Shown: in pieces, positions 26,032-34,069 of the stretch
How positions within the stretch are numbered: position 1 is the stretch's first letter
How the letters are laid out: each line of letters starts with the position of its first letter
NCBI RefSeq assembly: GCF_042666655.1
Contig: NZ_JBHTDE010000006.1
Span: 186,001 to 250,000, forward strand
Direction of reading: 5' to 3'
Source: Paracraurococcus sp042666655
GTDB lineage: Bacteria; Pseudomonadota; Alphaproteobacteria; Acetobacterales; Acetobacteraceae
Length of the DNA: 64,000 nt
The notes under the pieces: generated by a model
Database searches by the model: none
Told to the model about the DNA's origin: nothing
What the model saw: the letters and a program-made list of their open reading frames with translations, nothing else
Translations under genes and position numbers: made by a program

Positions 26032-26406
26032 ATGCCCGACCTCACCGATTATGCGAAGAACCTGCTCGGCCGCGCCCTCTGCGCCCGGGTGCCGGCGCTG
26101 CCCAGCCAAGTCTTCCTCGGCCTCGGCACCGGCGGCGCCGATGCCACCGGCCTGGTCGGCGAGCCTGCCGGCACCGGCTATGCCCGGCAGCGGGTGACCT
26201 TCACCGGCACCGGGGCGCAGCAGAACACCGATGCCATTCGCTTCACTTTCACCGGCACGGCCGGCACCTTGACCCATGTCGGCCTGTTCGACGCCGCCAG
26301 CGGCGGCAACCCGCTGACCTGGTCGGCACTGGCGCAGCCGGCCGCGGTCACCGGGGCCGGCACGGTCACGCTCAACGCCGCGTCGCTGGTGCTGACTGCC
26401 AGCTGA
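26032..26406 (+). CDS. Phage tail-fibre-like small structural protein
   Basis: 124 residues. The order LTDYAKNLLGRAL, VFLGLGTGGADATGL, YARQRVTFTGTGAQQNTDAIRFTFTGTAGTLTHVGLFDAASGGNPLTWSAL is the well-known small phage protein that begins with a helix and continues as a beta sandwich (phage putative tail fibre family). It follows AGGAGAG at normal spacing. As last gene of the cassette it is followed at once by a strong hairpin. Probably a fibre, collar or adaptor subunit. Confidence 0.8.
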   Translation: MPDLTDYAKNLLGRALCARVPALPSQVFLGLGTGGADATGLVGEPAGTGYARQRVTFTGTGAQQNTDAIRFTFTGTAGTLTHVGLFDAASGGNPLTWSALAQPAAVTGAGTVTLNAASLVLTAS

Positions 26407-26414
26407 CCGCGCAG

Positions 26415-26447
26415 GATGACGGCACGGCCGGCGGCCGTGCCGTCATC
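26415..26447 (+). terminator. Strong hairpin terminator after the tail-spike cassette
   Basis: Perfect inverted repeat with 15-base arms (GATGACGGCACGGCC and its complement) and a GGC loop, nine bases after the last cassette stop codon, followed by a pyrimidine-rich tract. It isolates the cassette from the FNR-type regulator downstream. Confidence 0.85.
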
Positions 26448-26571
26448 ACCCTTCCCTTCGGCCCGCCATGCGTGTATCGCTTAGGGAACATTGGCGACCG
26501 CGTGCATTAGCGACGGCTTGTGCTCGAAGGCGCCGTTCGGTTAGCCTGATGGCCGAGGACCGGAGACCCAC

Positions 26572-27318
26572 TTGAACCCGTTCGACGCCCCGCACCCGAC
26601 GCATGAGGTGAATGCCGCCGGGCAGGCCTGCGAGCGATGCGGCAGCCGCGTGTCCGGGCTCTGCCAGCCGCTGGATGCCGCGGCGCTGGACGAGATCACC
26701 TCCGAGGCGACGCATTTCGTGCTGCCGGCGCATAGCGCGGTGTTCCGGGAGGGCGACCCGGCCGGTCGGATCTTCACCCTGGTCGACGGCTTCGCCAAGC
26801 TGTCGCGGCTGTTGCCGGACGGCAAGCAGCAGGTGGTCGGCTTCCGCTTCGCCGGCGACGTCATCGGCTACACCACGTTGAAGAACTACCCCTTCGATGC
26901 CGAGCTGCTGACCGATGCCAAGCTGTGCCGGCTCGACCGCGCCCAGCTCGACGGCCTGCTGCGCCGGTACCCGAAGCTGGAACGCCGGATGCTCGACCTC
27001 TGCGTCCAGGAACTCACCGCGACGCAGGAACAGCTCGTCACCGTCGGCCGCCGCTCGGCCGAGGCACGGGTCGCCGCGTTCCTGCTTTCCCTCGTCGAGG
27101 CCAGCCGCCGTCGCGGCCAGCCGCGTCAGGTGCTCGAGATGCCGATGACCCGGGCGGACATCGCCGATTTCCTCGGCCTGACCCTGGAAACCGTCAGTCG
27201 CAGCCTGACCGCCTTCCGCAAGCGTGGCTGGATCCACGAGCCGGTGCACCACAAGGTGGAGCTGCTGAACGTGGCGGCCATCACTGCCCTGGCCGAAGGC
27301 ACCAGCGACAACTTCTGA
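26572..27318 (+). CDS. FNR/FixK-type transcriptional regulator with Fe-S cysteines, TTG start
   Basis: 248 residues. Cys20, Cys23 and Cys31 (ACERCGSRVSGLC) plus Cys119 can ligate an oxygen-sensitive 4Fe-4S cluster as in FNR/FnrN; the spacing CxxC-x7-C differs from the CxxC-x5-C of Escherichia coli FNR. A cyclic-nucleotide-type barrel follows, then a helix-turn-helix with ETVSRSL, the FNR-type recognition helix that reads TTGAT-N4-ATCAA. The start is TTG at 26572, seven bases after GGAG. Likely targets include heme genes such as hemN. No FNR box was found in this window. Confidence 0.9.
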   Translation: MNPFDAPHPTHEVNAAGQACERCGSRVSGLCQPLDAAALDEITSEATHFVLPAHSAVFREGDPAGRIFTLVDGFAKLSRLLPDGKQQVVGFRFAGDVIGYTTLKNYPFDAELLTDAKLCRLDRAQLDGLLRRYPKLERRMLDLCVQELTATQEQLVTVGRRSAEARVAAFLLSLVEASRRRGQPRQVLEMPMTRADIADFLGLTLETVSRSLTAFRKRGWIHEPVHHKVELLNVAAITALAEGTSDNF

Positions 27319-27486
27319 GCCGGGCATCCGGCAACCGTCCCCAGCCATGCCGCTCGCGGGCCGGCACATCCCCACGCTGCCCGGAAATGCCCTGGCTCCT
27401 GAAGCGCGGAGCAGATTCACGGCGCCGGGCATTTTCACCCTGTGGCGATCTGCCCTAGACCGGCGTCTCGCAACCGGATGCGCTCC

Positions 27487-28068
27487 ATGACCGCCGAAAT
27501 CCGTGCCGCCATCCTCGATTCCGCCGCGACGCTGCAGCGGATGGCCGAGGATGCCGCCGCCGTCGCCGCCATCGCCGGCATCGTCGACCGCTCGGTCGCG
27601 GCACTGCGCGCCGGGCACAAGCTGCTGTTCTGCGGCAACGGCGGCAGCGCGGCCGATGCGCAGCATTGGGCCGGCGAGCTGGTCGCCCGCTTCCACTACG
27701 ACCGGCCCGGCCTGGCGGCGATCGCGTTGACCACCGACAGCTCGATCATGACCGCGGTCGGCAATGACTATGGCTACGACCGCCTCTTCGCCCGGCAGGT
27801 CGAGGCGCTGGGCGCCCCGGGCGACGTGCTGTTCGCCCTCACCACCTCCGGCCGCTCGCCCAACATCCTGGCCGCCTTGGCCGCGGCACGGGCGAAGGGG
27901 ATGGCGGTGGTCGGCTTCACCGGCGCCGGCGGTGCCGATTTCGCCGCGCTCTGCGATCTCTGCCTCTGCGTTCCCGCCAGTTCGACGCCGCTGATCCAGG
28001 AAGCGCACGAGGTCGCCGGCCACGCCATCTGCGCCATGATCGAGCGGCGGATGTTTCCGCGCGCCTGA
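27487..28068 (+). CDS. gmhA: Sedoheptulose-7-phosphate isomerase
   Basis: 193 residues. The SIS-domain motifs FCGNGGSAADAQHWAGEL, ALTTDSSIMTAVGNDYGY and ALTTSGRSPNIL are those of GmhA, which turns sedoheptulose 7-phosphate into D-glycero-D-manno-heptose 7-phosphate for lipopolysaccharide core or surface glycans. The zinc-site residues in the C-terminal QEAHEVAGHAIC block are present. The ATG at 27487 gives the normal N-terminus. Its stop overlaps the next start (TGATG), consistent with consecutive steps of one pathway. Confidence 0.94.
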   Translation: MTAEIRAAILDSAATLQRMAEDAAAVAAIAGIVDRSVAALRAGHKLLFCGNGGSAADAQHWAGELVARFHYDRPGLAAIALTTDSSIMTAVGNDYGYDRLFARQVEALGAPGDVLFALTTSGRSPNILAALAAARAKGMAVVGFTGAGGADFAALCDLCLCVPASSTPLIQEAHEVAGHAICAMIERRMFPRA

Positions 28069-28595
28069 TGCTCCGGCGCGCGCTCTTCCTCGACCGCGAC
28101 GGGGTCATCAATCTCGACCACGGCTATGTCCATCGCCGGGAGGAATTCGACTTCGTCGACGGCATCTTCGACCTGGCCGCCGCGGCCACCCGCCGCGGCC
28201 TGCTGCTGGTGGTCGTCACCAACCAGTCCGGCATCGGCCGTGGCCTCTACTCCGAAGCCGATTTCCAGGCGCTGATGGCGTGGGTCGCGGCCGAATTCGC
28301 CGCCCGCGGCACGCCGCTCGCCCGGATCGAGCATTGCCCCGACCACCCGGGGCGCGCGACGCCGCGCCGCAAGCCGGCGCCGGGCATGCTGCTGGATGCC
28401 GCCGCCGCGCTTGGTCTCGACCTGCCCGGCTCGATCATCGTCGGCGACCAGCCCGGCGACGCCGAGGCCGGGTTTCGCGCCGGCATCGACACCCGCATCC
28501 TGGTCAGCGCGGATCCGGCTGCGGCGGTCCCGCCGGGGACGCTGGTGCTGCCCTCGGTGCGGGCGGCGGCGGCGTGGCTCGCCGCGCGGGACTGA
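28068..28595 (+). CDS. gmhB: D-glycero-D-manno-heptose bisphosphate phosphatase, HAD family
   Basis: 175 residues. HAD motifs are complete: nucleophile Asp9 and Asp11 in FLDRDGVIN, TNQSGIGRG, the lysine in RRKPAPGML and VGDQPGDAEAG. It should remove the 7-phosphate from heptose bisphosphate. Canonical GmhB has a zinc loop with CxH and CxC; here CPDH is kept but the second pair is replaced by RATPRRKP, so the zinc site looks lost. It is translationally coupled to gmhA. Its last 92 bases overlap the convergent glycosyltransferase gene. Confidence 0.9.
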   Translation: MLRRALFLDRDGVINLDHGYVHRREEFDFVDGIFDLAAAATRRGLLLVVVTNQSGIGRGLYSEADFQALMAWVAAEFAARGTPLARIEHCPDHPGRATPRRKPAPGMLLDAAAALGLDLPGSIIVGDQPGDAEAGFRAGIDTRILVSADPAAAVPPGTLVLPSVRAAAAWLAARD

Positions 28596-30504
28596 CCGTG
28601 GCGCGAGGATGGGGAGCGCCGATATAGGGCGTCCAGGGCGGGATGCGCCGCGGCTGCCGCGCCAGGGCGCCATGCGCGCCTTCCAGGCTCAACCAGGGCG
28701 AATAGAAGGGATCGTGCAGCAGCACGTCGCCCCAGCGGCGGCGCATGGTGTCGATCTCCCCGGCGAAGCGCCGCGCCTTCTCGGGCGCCAGATCCTGCCC
28801 GCGGGAGGCGCTTTCGAGGTGGTAGAGTTCGGCGAAGGGCGTCCAGAGCACGCGGTAGCCGGCCTGCCGGATGCGCACGCAAAGGTCGACGTCGTTGAAG
28901 GCGACGACAAGCTGGGCCGCGTCGAGCCCGCCGACCTCCCGGTAGACCGCGCGCCGCAGCGCCAGGCAGGCGCCGGTCACCGCCCCGGCGGCGCGGGCGA
29001 GGGCGAGGGAATTACAATAGCCCGCATCGTCGCGCGCCGCCCGCAGCAGGTAGTGGTCGGCGACCCCGCCGACGCCGGTGACGACGCCGCCATGCTGCAG
29101 CCTGCCATCGGCATAGAGCAGCTTGGCGCCGACCGCGCCGATCTCCGGCCGCACCGCCTGGCTCACCATCTCGCGCAGCCAGTGCGGCTCGATCACCTCA
29201 ATGTCGTTGTTGAGCAGCAGCAGGATCTCGCCCCGCGCCATCTCCGCCGCCTGGTTGTTCAACGCGGAGTAGTTGAAGGGGCCGGGTGCCGCCAGGATGC
29301 GGACGCGCGGATCGGCCCGCAGCCGGTCGAACAGGGCCAGCGTCTCCGGCTCGACCGAGCCGTTGTCGACGACCAGGAACTCGATCGCCGGGTAGTCGGT
29401 GCGCTCCAGCACCCCCTCGGCGCAGGTTGCCAGCAGCCCCGCCCGGTCGCGGGTCGGCACGATGACGGAGACCAGCGGCGCCGGGTCGGGCAGCGGCCAG
29501 ACGACGCGGGTATGCGCGGGCGCGAGCGGCGCCGGCTCCAGCCGTGCGGCGATCCCGCGCGCCGCCAGCGCATCGGCCACGGCGCGGCGGCTGGCCGCGA
29601 TGCGGCGGTCCAGCCGCGCCTGGGCGAGGTGGGACGGCCGCCCGGTCAGCCGCCGATGGTACAGGATGGCCGGGATGTGCCGCACCGTGCCCGGGCCAGC
29701 CGCGGCGGTCGCCCGCAGCGCCAGGTCATGGTCCTGGCCGCCCTCCATGCCCTCCCGCAGCCCGCCGATCGCCGTCAGCAGGTCGCGTCGGTAGACGCCG
29801 AGATGGCCGACCAGGTTCTGCCCGAGCAGCAGGTCGGGATCGAAATCCGGCTTGAAGCAGGCGCCGAAGCGGCGGCCCGCGGCGTCCAGCCGGTCCTCGT
29901 CGGAATAGAGGACCTCGGCTTCCGGATGCGCCGCGATCTCGGCCGCCACCTGGTACAGCGCATGGTCCGGCAGCAGGTCGTCATGGTCCATCAGCGCGAC
30001 ATAGTCGCCCCGCGCCAGGGCCAGCGCGCTGTTGGTCGCCGCCGCCACATCGCCGTTGGTCGCCCGCCGAACCCAGCGGATGCGCGGATCGCGCGCCGCC
30101 GCCTCGGCCAGCACCTGCGCCACCTGCGGGGAGGGCGAGGCGTCGTCGGCGATGCAGAGCTCCCAATGCGGCCAGAGCTGCGCCTCGACCGAGGCGATGG
30201 CGGCACGCAGCAGCGGCGCCGGCGTCTCATGGGCCGGCATGACGACGGAGATCAGCGGCGCCGCCGGCAGCGCCGCGACATGGGCGCGGATCGCCGCCCT
30301 GTCGGCCGCCGACAGCGTGTCGAAGCGGGCGATCCAGGCGGCATAGCCGGCCCGGTCCTCCGGGTCGTAGCGGCCGGTCGGCGGCTCGCCGAGCAGCGCC
30401 CGGGCCAGGCCGGCCAGGCGCAGGCGGAGCGGCAGCAGCTCGTCTGGCAGCAGCTCCCAGGCGGCGCGCCAGCCGCGTTTCAGGGTCAGGTGCAGGGATT
30501 CCAT
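28504..30504 (-). CDS. Two-domain GT2 glycosyltransferase
   Basis: 666 residues. An N-terminal helical segment (1-80) precedes a GT-A domain (ISVVMPAHETP, LMDHDDLLPDHAL, LYSDEDRLD) and a second one (VSVIVPTRDRAGLL, FNYSALNNQA, LLLNNDIEVIEPHWL). Tandem GT2 proteins of this type extend O-antigen or other surface polysaccharides, often with rhamnose. The normal end is near YSPWLSLEGAHGALARQP; the last 40 residues are Pro/Ala/Arg-rich and are encoded antisense to gmhB. It is divergent from the RgpF-like gene, so both may share control. Confidence 0.9.
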   Translation of the reverse strand: MESLHLTLKRGWRAAWELLPDELLPLRLRLAGLARALLGEPPTGRYDPEDRAGYAAWIARFDTLSAADRAAIRAHVAALPAAPLISVVMPAHETPAPLLRAAIASVEAQLWPHWELCIADDASPSPQVAQVLAEAAARDPRIRWVRRATNGDVAAATNSALALARGDYVALMDHDDLLPDHALYQVAAEIAAHPEAEVLYSDEDRLDAAGRRFGACFKPDFDPDLLLGQNLVGHLGVYRRDLLTAIGGLREGMEGGQDHDLALRATAAAGPGTVRHIPAILYHRRLTGRPSHLAQARLDRRIAASRRAVADALAARGIAARLEPAPLAPAHTRVVWPLPDPAPLVSVIVPTRDRAGLLATCAEGVLERTDYPAIEFLVVDNGSVEPETLALFDRLRADPRVRILAAPGPFNYSALNNQAAEMARGEILLLLNNDIEVIEPHWLREMVSQAVRPEIGAVGAKLLYADGRLQHGGVVTGVGGVADHYLLRAARDDAGYCNSLALARAAGAVTGACLALRRAVYREVGGLDAAQLVVAFNDVDLCVRIRQAGYRVLWTPFAELYHLESASRGQDLAPEKARRFAGEIDTMRRRWGDVLLHDPFYSPWLSLEGAHGALARQPRRIPPWTPYIGAPHPRATVSPARRATPPPPAPRAAPASPAGPPQPDPR

Positions 30505-30762
30505 CGGTTTGGTTGATAGGCGCCGCCCTGGATCGTGGGAGTCACGCCCCGGTCAGGCGGCGGTTGCCGTGGCATGCTCGGCTGGCAAGCGCCTGGAATC
30601 GACTGGAAAGCGGCCCGCCTCATCACGCCCTGTTGTATGCTGTCCGGCCATGCCGGGGGGGCGTCTCCCGGCCTCCTGAACCCGCGCCGGCCGGACACGT
30701 GGTAGCGCCGGGATTGTCCCACCCGGAAGGTCCCGCCGCTGCCGGCCCCCCCACTGCCCTAC

Positions 30763-31923
30763 ATGCTCACCCCGCTCAGCCCGCAGGATCCCGGGCTGCG
30801 CCGGGCCATCCACGGCTACAGCACCGCCGGCACATGGCGGCGGCTGGCCTACCGGGTCGGCCAGGTGGGGCTGGAGATCGCCGGGGCCCTGCCGCAGGAC
30901 GCCGCCCGTGCGCTCGGCGGCGGCGCGCCGCCGTTGCTGCGGCTGGAAGCCGGGGTGGACCCGCGGCCCAGTGCCGCGGCGGTCGCGCTCTACGTGCATT
31001 TCGCCGCCGCGGGCACGGTGTCCGAGATGGTGCGGCGGCAGCTGGCCGGGCTGGCCGAGGCTGGTTTCGCCATCGTCTTCATCAGCATGGCCGGGACAGT
31101 GCCGGAGGCGGACTGGCAGGCCGCCCGGCAGCATTGCGCCCTGGTTGCGCAACGACGGAATTTCGGCCGCGACTTCGGCGCCTGGCAGGACCTGGCCGTC
31201 GAGGCGCGGCGCCGCTGGCCCGGCGCCACCGAATTGCTGCTGGCCAACGACAGCGTGCTGGGCCCGATCCTGCCGCTGCCGCCGGTGCTCGCCGCGCTGC
31301 GGGCGGGCGGGGAGGGGGTGTTCGGCCTGACCGAGAGCATCCAGGGCGGCCCGCACCTGCAGAGCTACTTCCTGCTGGCGCGCGGCGCGGCCGCGACGGG
31401 CGACCTGTTCGGCTTCCTGGCCGGCATGCACATGAGCCATTCGAAATGGCTGGTCGTGCAGCGTGGCGAATTGCGCCTGGCGCGCTGGATGCACGGCCGC
31501 GGCCACCACGTGGCGGCGCTGTTCGGCTACCACCGGCTGGTGGCGGCGGCACTGGCCGACCCGGATGAGCGGGCGCGGCTCGCCGCTTCCCACCCGCTGC
31601 TGCGCGACCTCGAGGCGCTCGACCCGGCGGCGCGGGCGGCGCTGCTGCTGGGCCAGCCGCTGAACCCGACGCACCATTTCTGGCATGCCCTGGTGCGGCG
31701 GTTGGGCTTCCCCTTCCTGAAGACCGAGCTGATCCGCCGCAACCCGGGCAGGCTGCCCGGAGTCGCCGGGTGGCGGGACCTGGTCCCAGCCGATTCGCCC
31801 TGCCCCGTCCCGATGATCGAGGCGCATCTGCAGGCAATGGATGCCCCGCAAACTATCCAGACTCAGGAAAACGAAACGGCAGCGGCACGCAAGACTGGAC
31901 AGGAATCGCGTAACGCCGCATGA
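30763..31923 (+). CDS. Rhamnan synthesis F (RgpF)-like protein
   Basis: 386 residues. The RRNFGRDFGAWQDLAVEARRR block is the NxGRD signature of RgpF-family proteins, and LLLANDSVLGPILPLPPVLA, FGLTESIQGGPHLQSYFL and NPTHHFW follow in family order. RgpF proteins take part in building rhamnose-rich polysaccharides. The N-terminal 75 residues and the polar C-terminal 30 residues are outside the conserved core. With the GT2 enzyme and heptose genes it marks a surface-glycan locus. The 258-base gap to the GT2 gene carries both promoters; no clear hexamers were seen. Confidence 0.82.
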   Translation: MLTPLSPQDPGLRRAIHGYSTAGTWRRLAYRVGQVGLEIAGALPQDAARALGGGAPPLLRLEAGVDPRPSAAAVALYVHFAAAGTVSEMVRRQLAGLAEAGFAIVFISMAGTVPEADWQAARQHCALVAQRRNFGRDFGAWQDLAVEARRRWPGATELLLANDSVLGPILPLPPVLAALRAGGEGVFGLTESIQGGPHLQSYFLLARGAAATGDLFGFLAGMHMSHSKWLVVQRGELRLARWMHGRGHHVAALFGYHRLVAAALADPDERARLAASHPLLRDLEALDPAARAALLLGQPLNPTHHFWHALVRRLGFPFLKTELIRRNPGRLPGVAGWRDLVPADSPCPVPMIEAHLQAMDAPQTIQTQENETAAARKTGQESRNAA

Positions 31924-32001
31924 ATTCAGCGGAAGTATTCCGGCGCCGGGGCGTCGCCCTGCTGCGGCGATGCTCAGGCGCCGCACGCGCCGGGATATTG
32001 T

Positions 32002-33384
32002 ATGCCGCTCGATGGACTAGCCCCGCCGGATAGCGTTGCCTTGCCGCTCCACTGCGTCGCGCCCGGTGGGCTGGCGGCGCTGCGCGACCGGCTGGCGCCG
32101 GAGGCGGCCGGGTTCCTCGAAGCCTCGGGCTTCGAGGCGCGGCCGCAGGAGGTCCGCCTGCTGCCCGGCGGCGGCGGCGTCGCCGGTGCGGTGCTCGGCC
32201 TGGGCGAGGCCGAACCGACCGTCTGGTCCTTCGGCGGCCTGGCGAATGCCCTGCCGGCCGGCAGTACTTGGCGCTTGGCAGATCCGGCGCATGGCGCGGA
32301 TGCCGTGCTCGGCTGGGCCCTGGGCGCCTACCGCTACGGCCGCTTCAAGCCGGCCGGCCGGGCGCCGGCGCGGCTGGTGCCGCCGCCGGGGACCGAGCGG
32401 GCACAGCACACCGCCGCGGCCATACTGCGGGTGCGCGATCTGGTGAACACCCCGCCGAACCTGCTGGGCCCGGCCGAGCTTGCCTGGGCGGCGCAGGATC
32501 TGGCAGCGCGGCATGGCGGCCGCTGCACGATCGTCGAGGGCGCGGCGCTGGAGGAAGGCTTTCCGGCGCTGGCCGCGGTCGGCCAGGCCAGTCCGCGGAC
32601 GCCGCGCGTCGCCATCCTGGAATGGGGCCGGCCGGAGGCGCCCCTGGTCGCGCTCTGCGGCAAGGGGGTCTGCTTCGACTCGGGCGGGCTCGACCTCAAG
32701 CCCGCGGCGGGCATGCTGCGGATGAAGAAGGACATGGGCGGCGCGGCGCTGGTGCTGGGCGTGGCCGAGCTGGTCATGCGGCTCGGCCTGCCGGTGCGGC
32801 TGCTGGTGCTGGTCGGCGCGGTGGAGAATGCGGTGGCCGGCAATGCCTTCCGGCCGCTCGATGTGCTGCGTACCCGGGCCGGGCTGACGGTCGAGATCGG
32901 CAACACCGATGCCGAGGGCCGGCTCGTGCTGGCCGACCTGCTGGCCTTCGCGGCGGAGCGGGAGCCGGAGCTGCTGGTCGACTGCGCCACTTTGACCGGG
33001 GCGGCGCGGGTGGCGCTCGGCCCCGACCTGCCGGCGCTCATGACGCCGGACGATGCGCTGGCGGCGGTCCTGTCCGCCGCCGGTGACCTTGCTGCCGACC
33101 CGGTCTGGCGGCTGCCGTTACATGGCGGCTACGATTCCTGGCTCGACAGCGCTGTTGCTGATCTGAACAACGTCTCGTCGCGTCCTATGGCGGGCGCGAT
33201 CATCGGCGGCTTGTTCTTGCGTCGTTTCGTCCCGGGAGCTATGCGTTGGGCCCATCTCGACGTCTACGCCTGGAACGACAACAACCGGCCAGGACGGCCG
33301 GAAGGCGGAGAAGCACAGGCGCTACGCGCGCTGGTGGGCGCCATCGAGACTCTGTTCGGAGGCATACCGGGGCCGGGCCGGTAA
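32002..33384 (+). CDS. Leucyl aminopeptidase family protein (M17)
   Basis: 460 residues. GKGVCFDSGGLDLKPAAGMLRMKKDMGGAA and the signature NTDAEGRLVLADLL carry the two-zinc site and catalytic lysine and arginine of M17 peptidases. The N-terminal domain is shorter than in PepA of Escherichia coli, as is usual for the alphaproteobacterial second paralogue. It removes N-terminal residues from peptides in the cytoplasm. There is no functional link with the preceding glycan gene; the gap is 78 bases. Confidence 0.93.
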   Translation: MPLDGLAPPDSVALPLHCVAPGGLAALRDRLAPEAAGFLEASGFEARPQEVRLLPGGGGVAGAVLGLGEAEPTVWSFGGLANALPAGSTWRLADPAHGADAVLGWALGAYRYGRFKPAGRAPARLVPPPGTERAQHTAAAILRVRDLVNTPPNLLGPAELAWAAQDLAARHGGRCTIVEGAALEEGFPALAAVGQASPRTPRVAILEWGRPEAPLVALCGKGVCFDSGGLDLKPAAGMLRMKKDMGGAALVLGVAELVMRLGLPVRLLVLVGAVENAVAGNAFRPLDVLRTRAGLTVEIGNTDAEGRLVLADLLAFAAEREPELLVDCATLTGAARVALGPDLPALMTPDDALAAVLSAAGDLAADPVWRLPLHGGYDSWLDSAVADLNNVSSRPMAGAIIGGLFLRRFVPGAMRWAHLDVYAWNDNNRPGRPEGGEAQALRALVGAIETLFGGIPGPGR

Positions 33385-33546
33385 CGAAAACGAGATGCCG
33401 TGGAAACTTTTCGGGTCGGACGGCTCTCACAACAGCAGGATGCGTTACCCGTCTGTAGTGCCTGCAAACTGATTGTGCCGACCCGGGAGCATGGGCCTTG
33501 GGCCGGTCAGCATAGAATGCCCATAACGGGCGAGGGGATTGAAGCT

Positions 33547-33957
33547 ATGGCGGTACAAAGCAACCCCGACCAACTGGTCGGTATCCTGAGGGATACGGTC
33601 GTCGCGCTGGTGCGGCGGGATGGTCCGGATCTGTCGGCGCGCCAGCTCGGCGTGTTCCTGACGGTTTACCTGACCGACGGCCCGCATACCGTGCGCGGCC
33701 TGGCGGCGGAACTGAACGTCTCCAAGCCGGCCATCACCCGGGCGCTTGACCGCCTTGGCGAACTGGATCTGGCGCGGCGCAAGGTGGATCCGATGGACCG
33801 CCGCAGCGTGATCGTGCAGCGGACCCTGAAGGGTACCGCCTTCCTGCGCGACATGCGGCAGATCATGTCCGAGGCCGAGACGCATCTGCACGCGTCGTCG
33901 GGCGACGCCCCGGCCGCGAATACCGACCAGGGCCGCGAAACGCGCCGCGCCGGCTGA
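33547..33957 (+). CDS. MarR-family transcriptional regulator
   Basis: 136 residues. A winged helix is clear: SARQLGVFLTVYLTDGPHTVRGLAAELNVSKPAITRALDRLGELDLARRKVDPMDRRSVIVQ, with the DxR wing (MDRRS). Such proteins bind DNA as dimers and often respond to small ligands; the ligand and targets are unknown. I chose ATG 33547, after GAGGGG; an ATG 30 bases upstream in the same frame is also possible. The C-terminal 20 residues are polar and probably disordered. Confidence 0.88.
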   Translation: MAVQSNPDQLVGILRDTVVALVRRDGPDLSARQLGVFLTVYLTDGPHTVRGLAAELNVSKPAITRALDRLGELDLARRKVDPMDRRSVIVQRTLKGTAFLRDMRQIMSEAETHLHASSGDAPAANTDQGRETRRAG

Positions 33958-33963
33958 TGTGGG

Positions 33964-33990
33964 CCACCCACCCAATTTCTGGGTGGGTGG
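33964..33990. terminator. Hairpin terminator between marR and ghrA
   Basis: Inverted repeat CCACCCACCCA / TGGGTGGGTGG around ATTTC, six bases after the MarR-family stop and in the gap of two convergent genes. Serves the plus strand directly and could act on the minus strand. Confidence 0.7.
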
Positions 33991-34069
33991 GTGCTGCGCA
34001 GGCCGCGGTACGGATGGGTCCACCGCAAGGGGGTGGTCCTGCCCGGTACTCGTTACTTGCGTGCGGGTC

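Noticed and set aside
1029..28595. FNR boxes upstream of hemN, the FNR-type gene or gmhA
   Set aside because: I looked for TTGAT-N4-ATCAA or close variants in these gaps and saw none.
26572..31923. Complete lipopolysaccharide heptose pathway
   Set aside because: Only gmhA and gmhB are present; hldE and an epimerase are not in the window, so only a partial glycan locus is reported.
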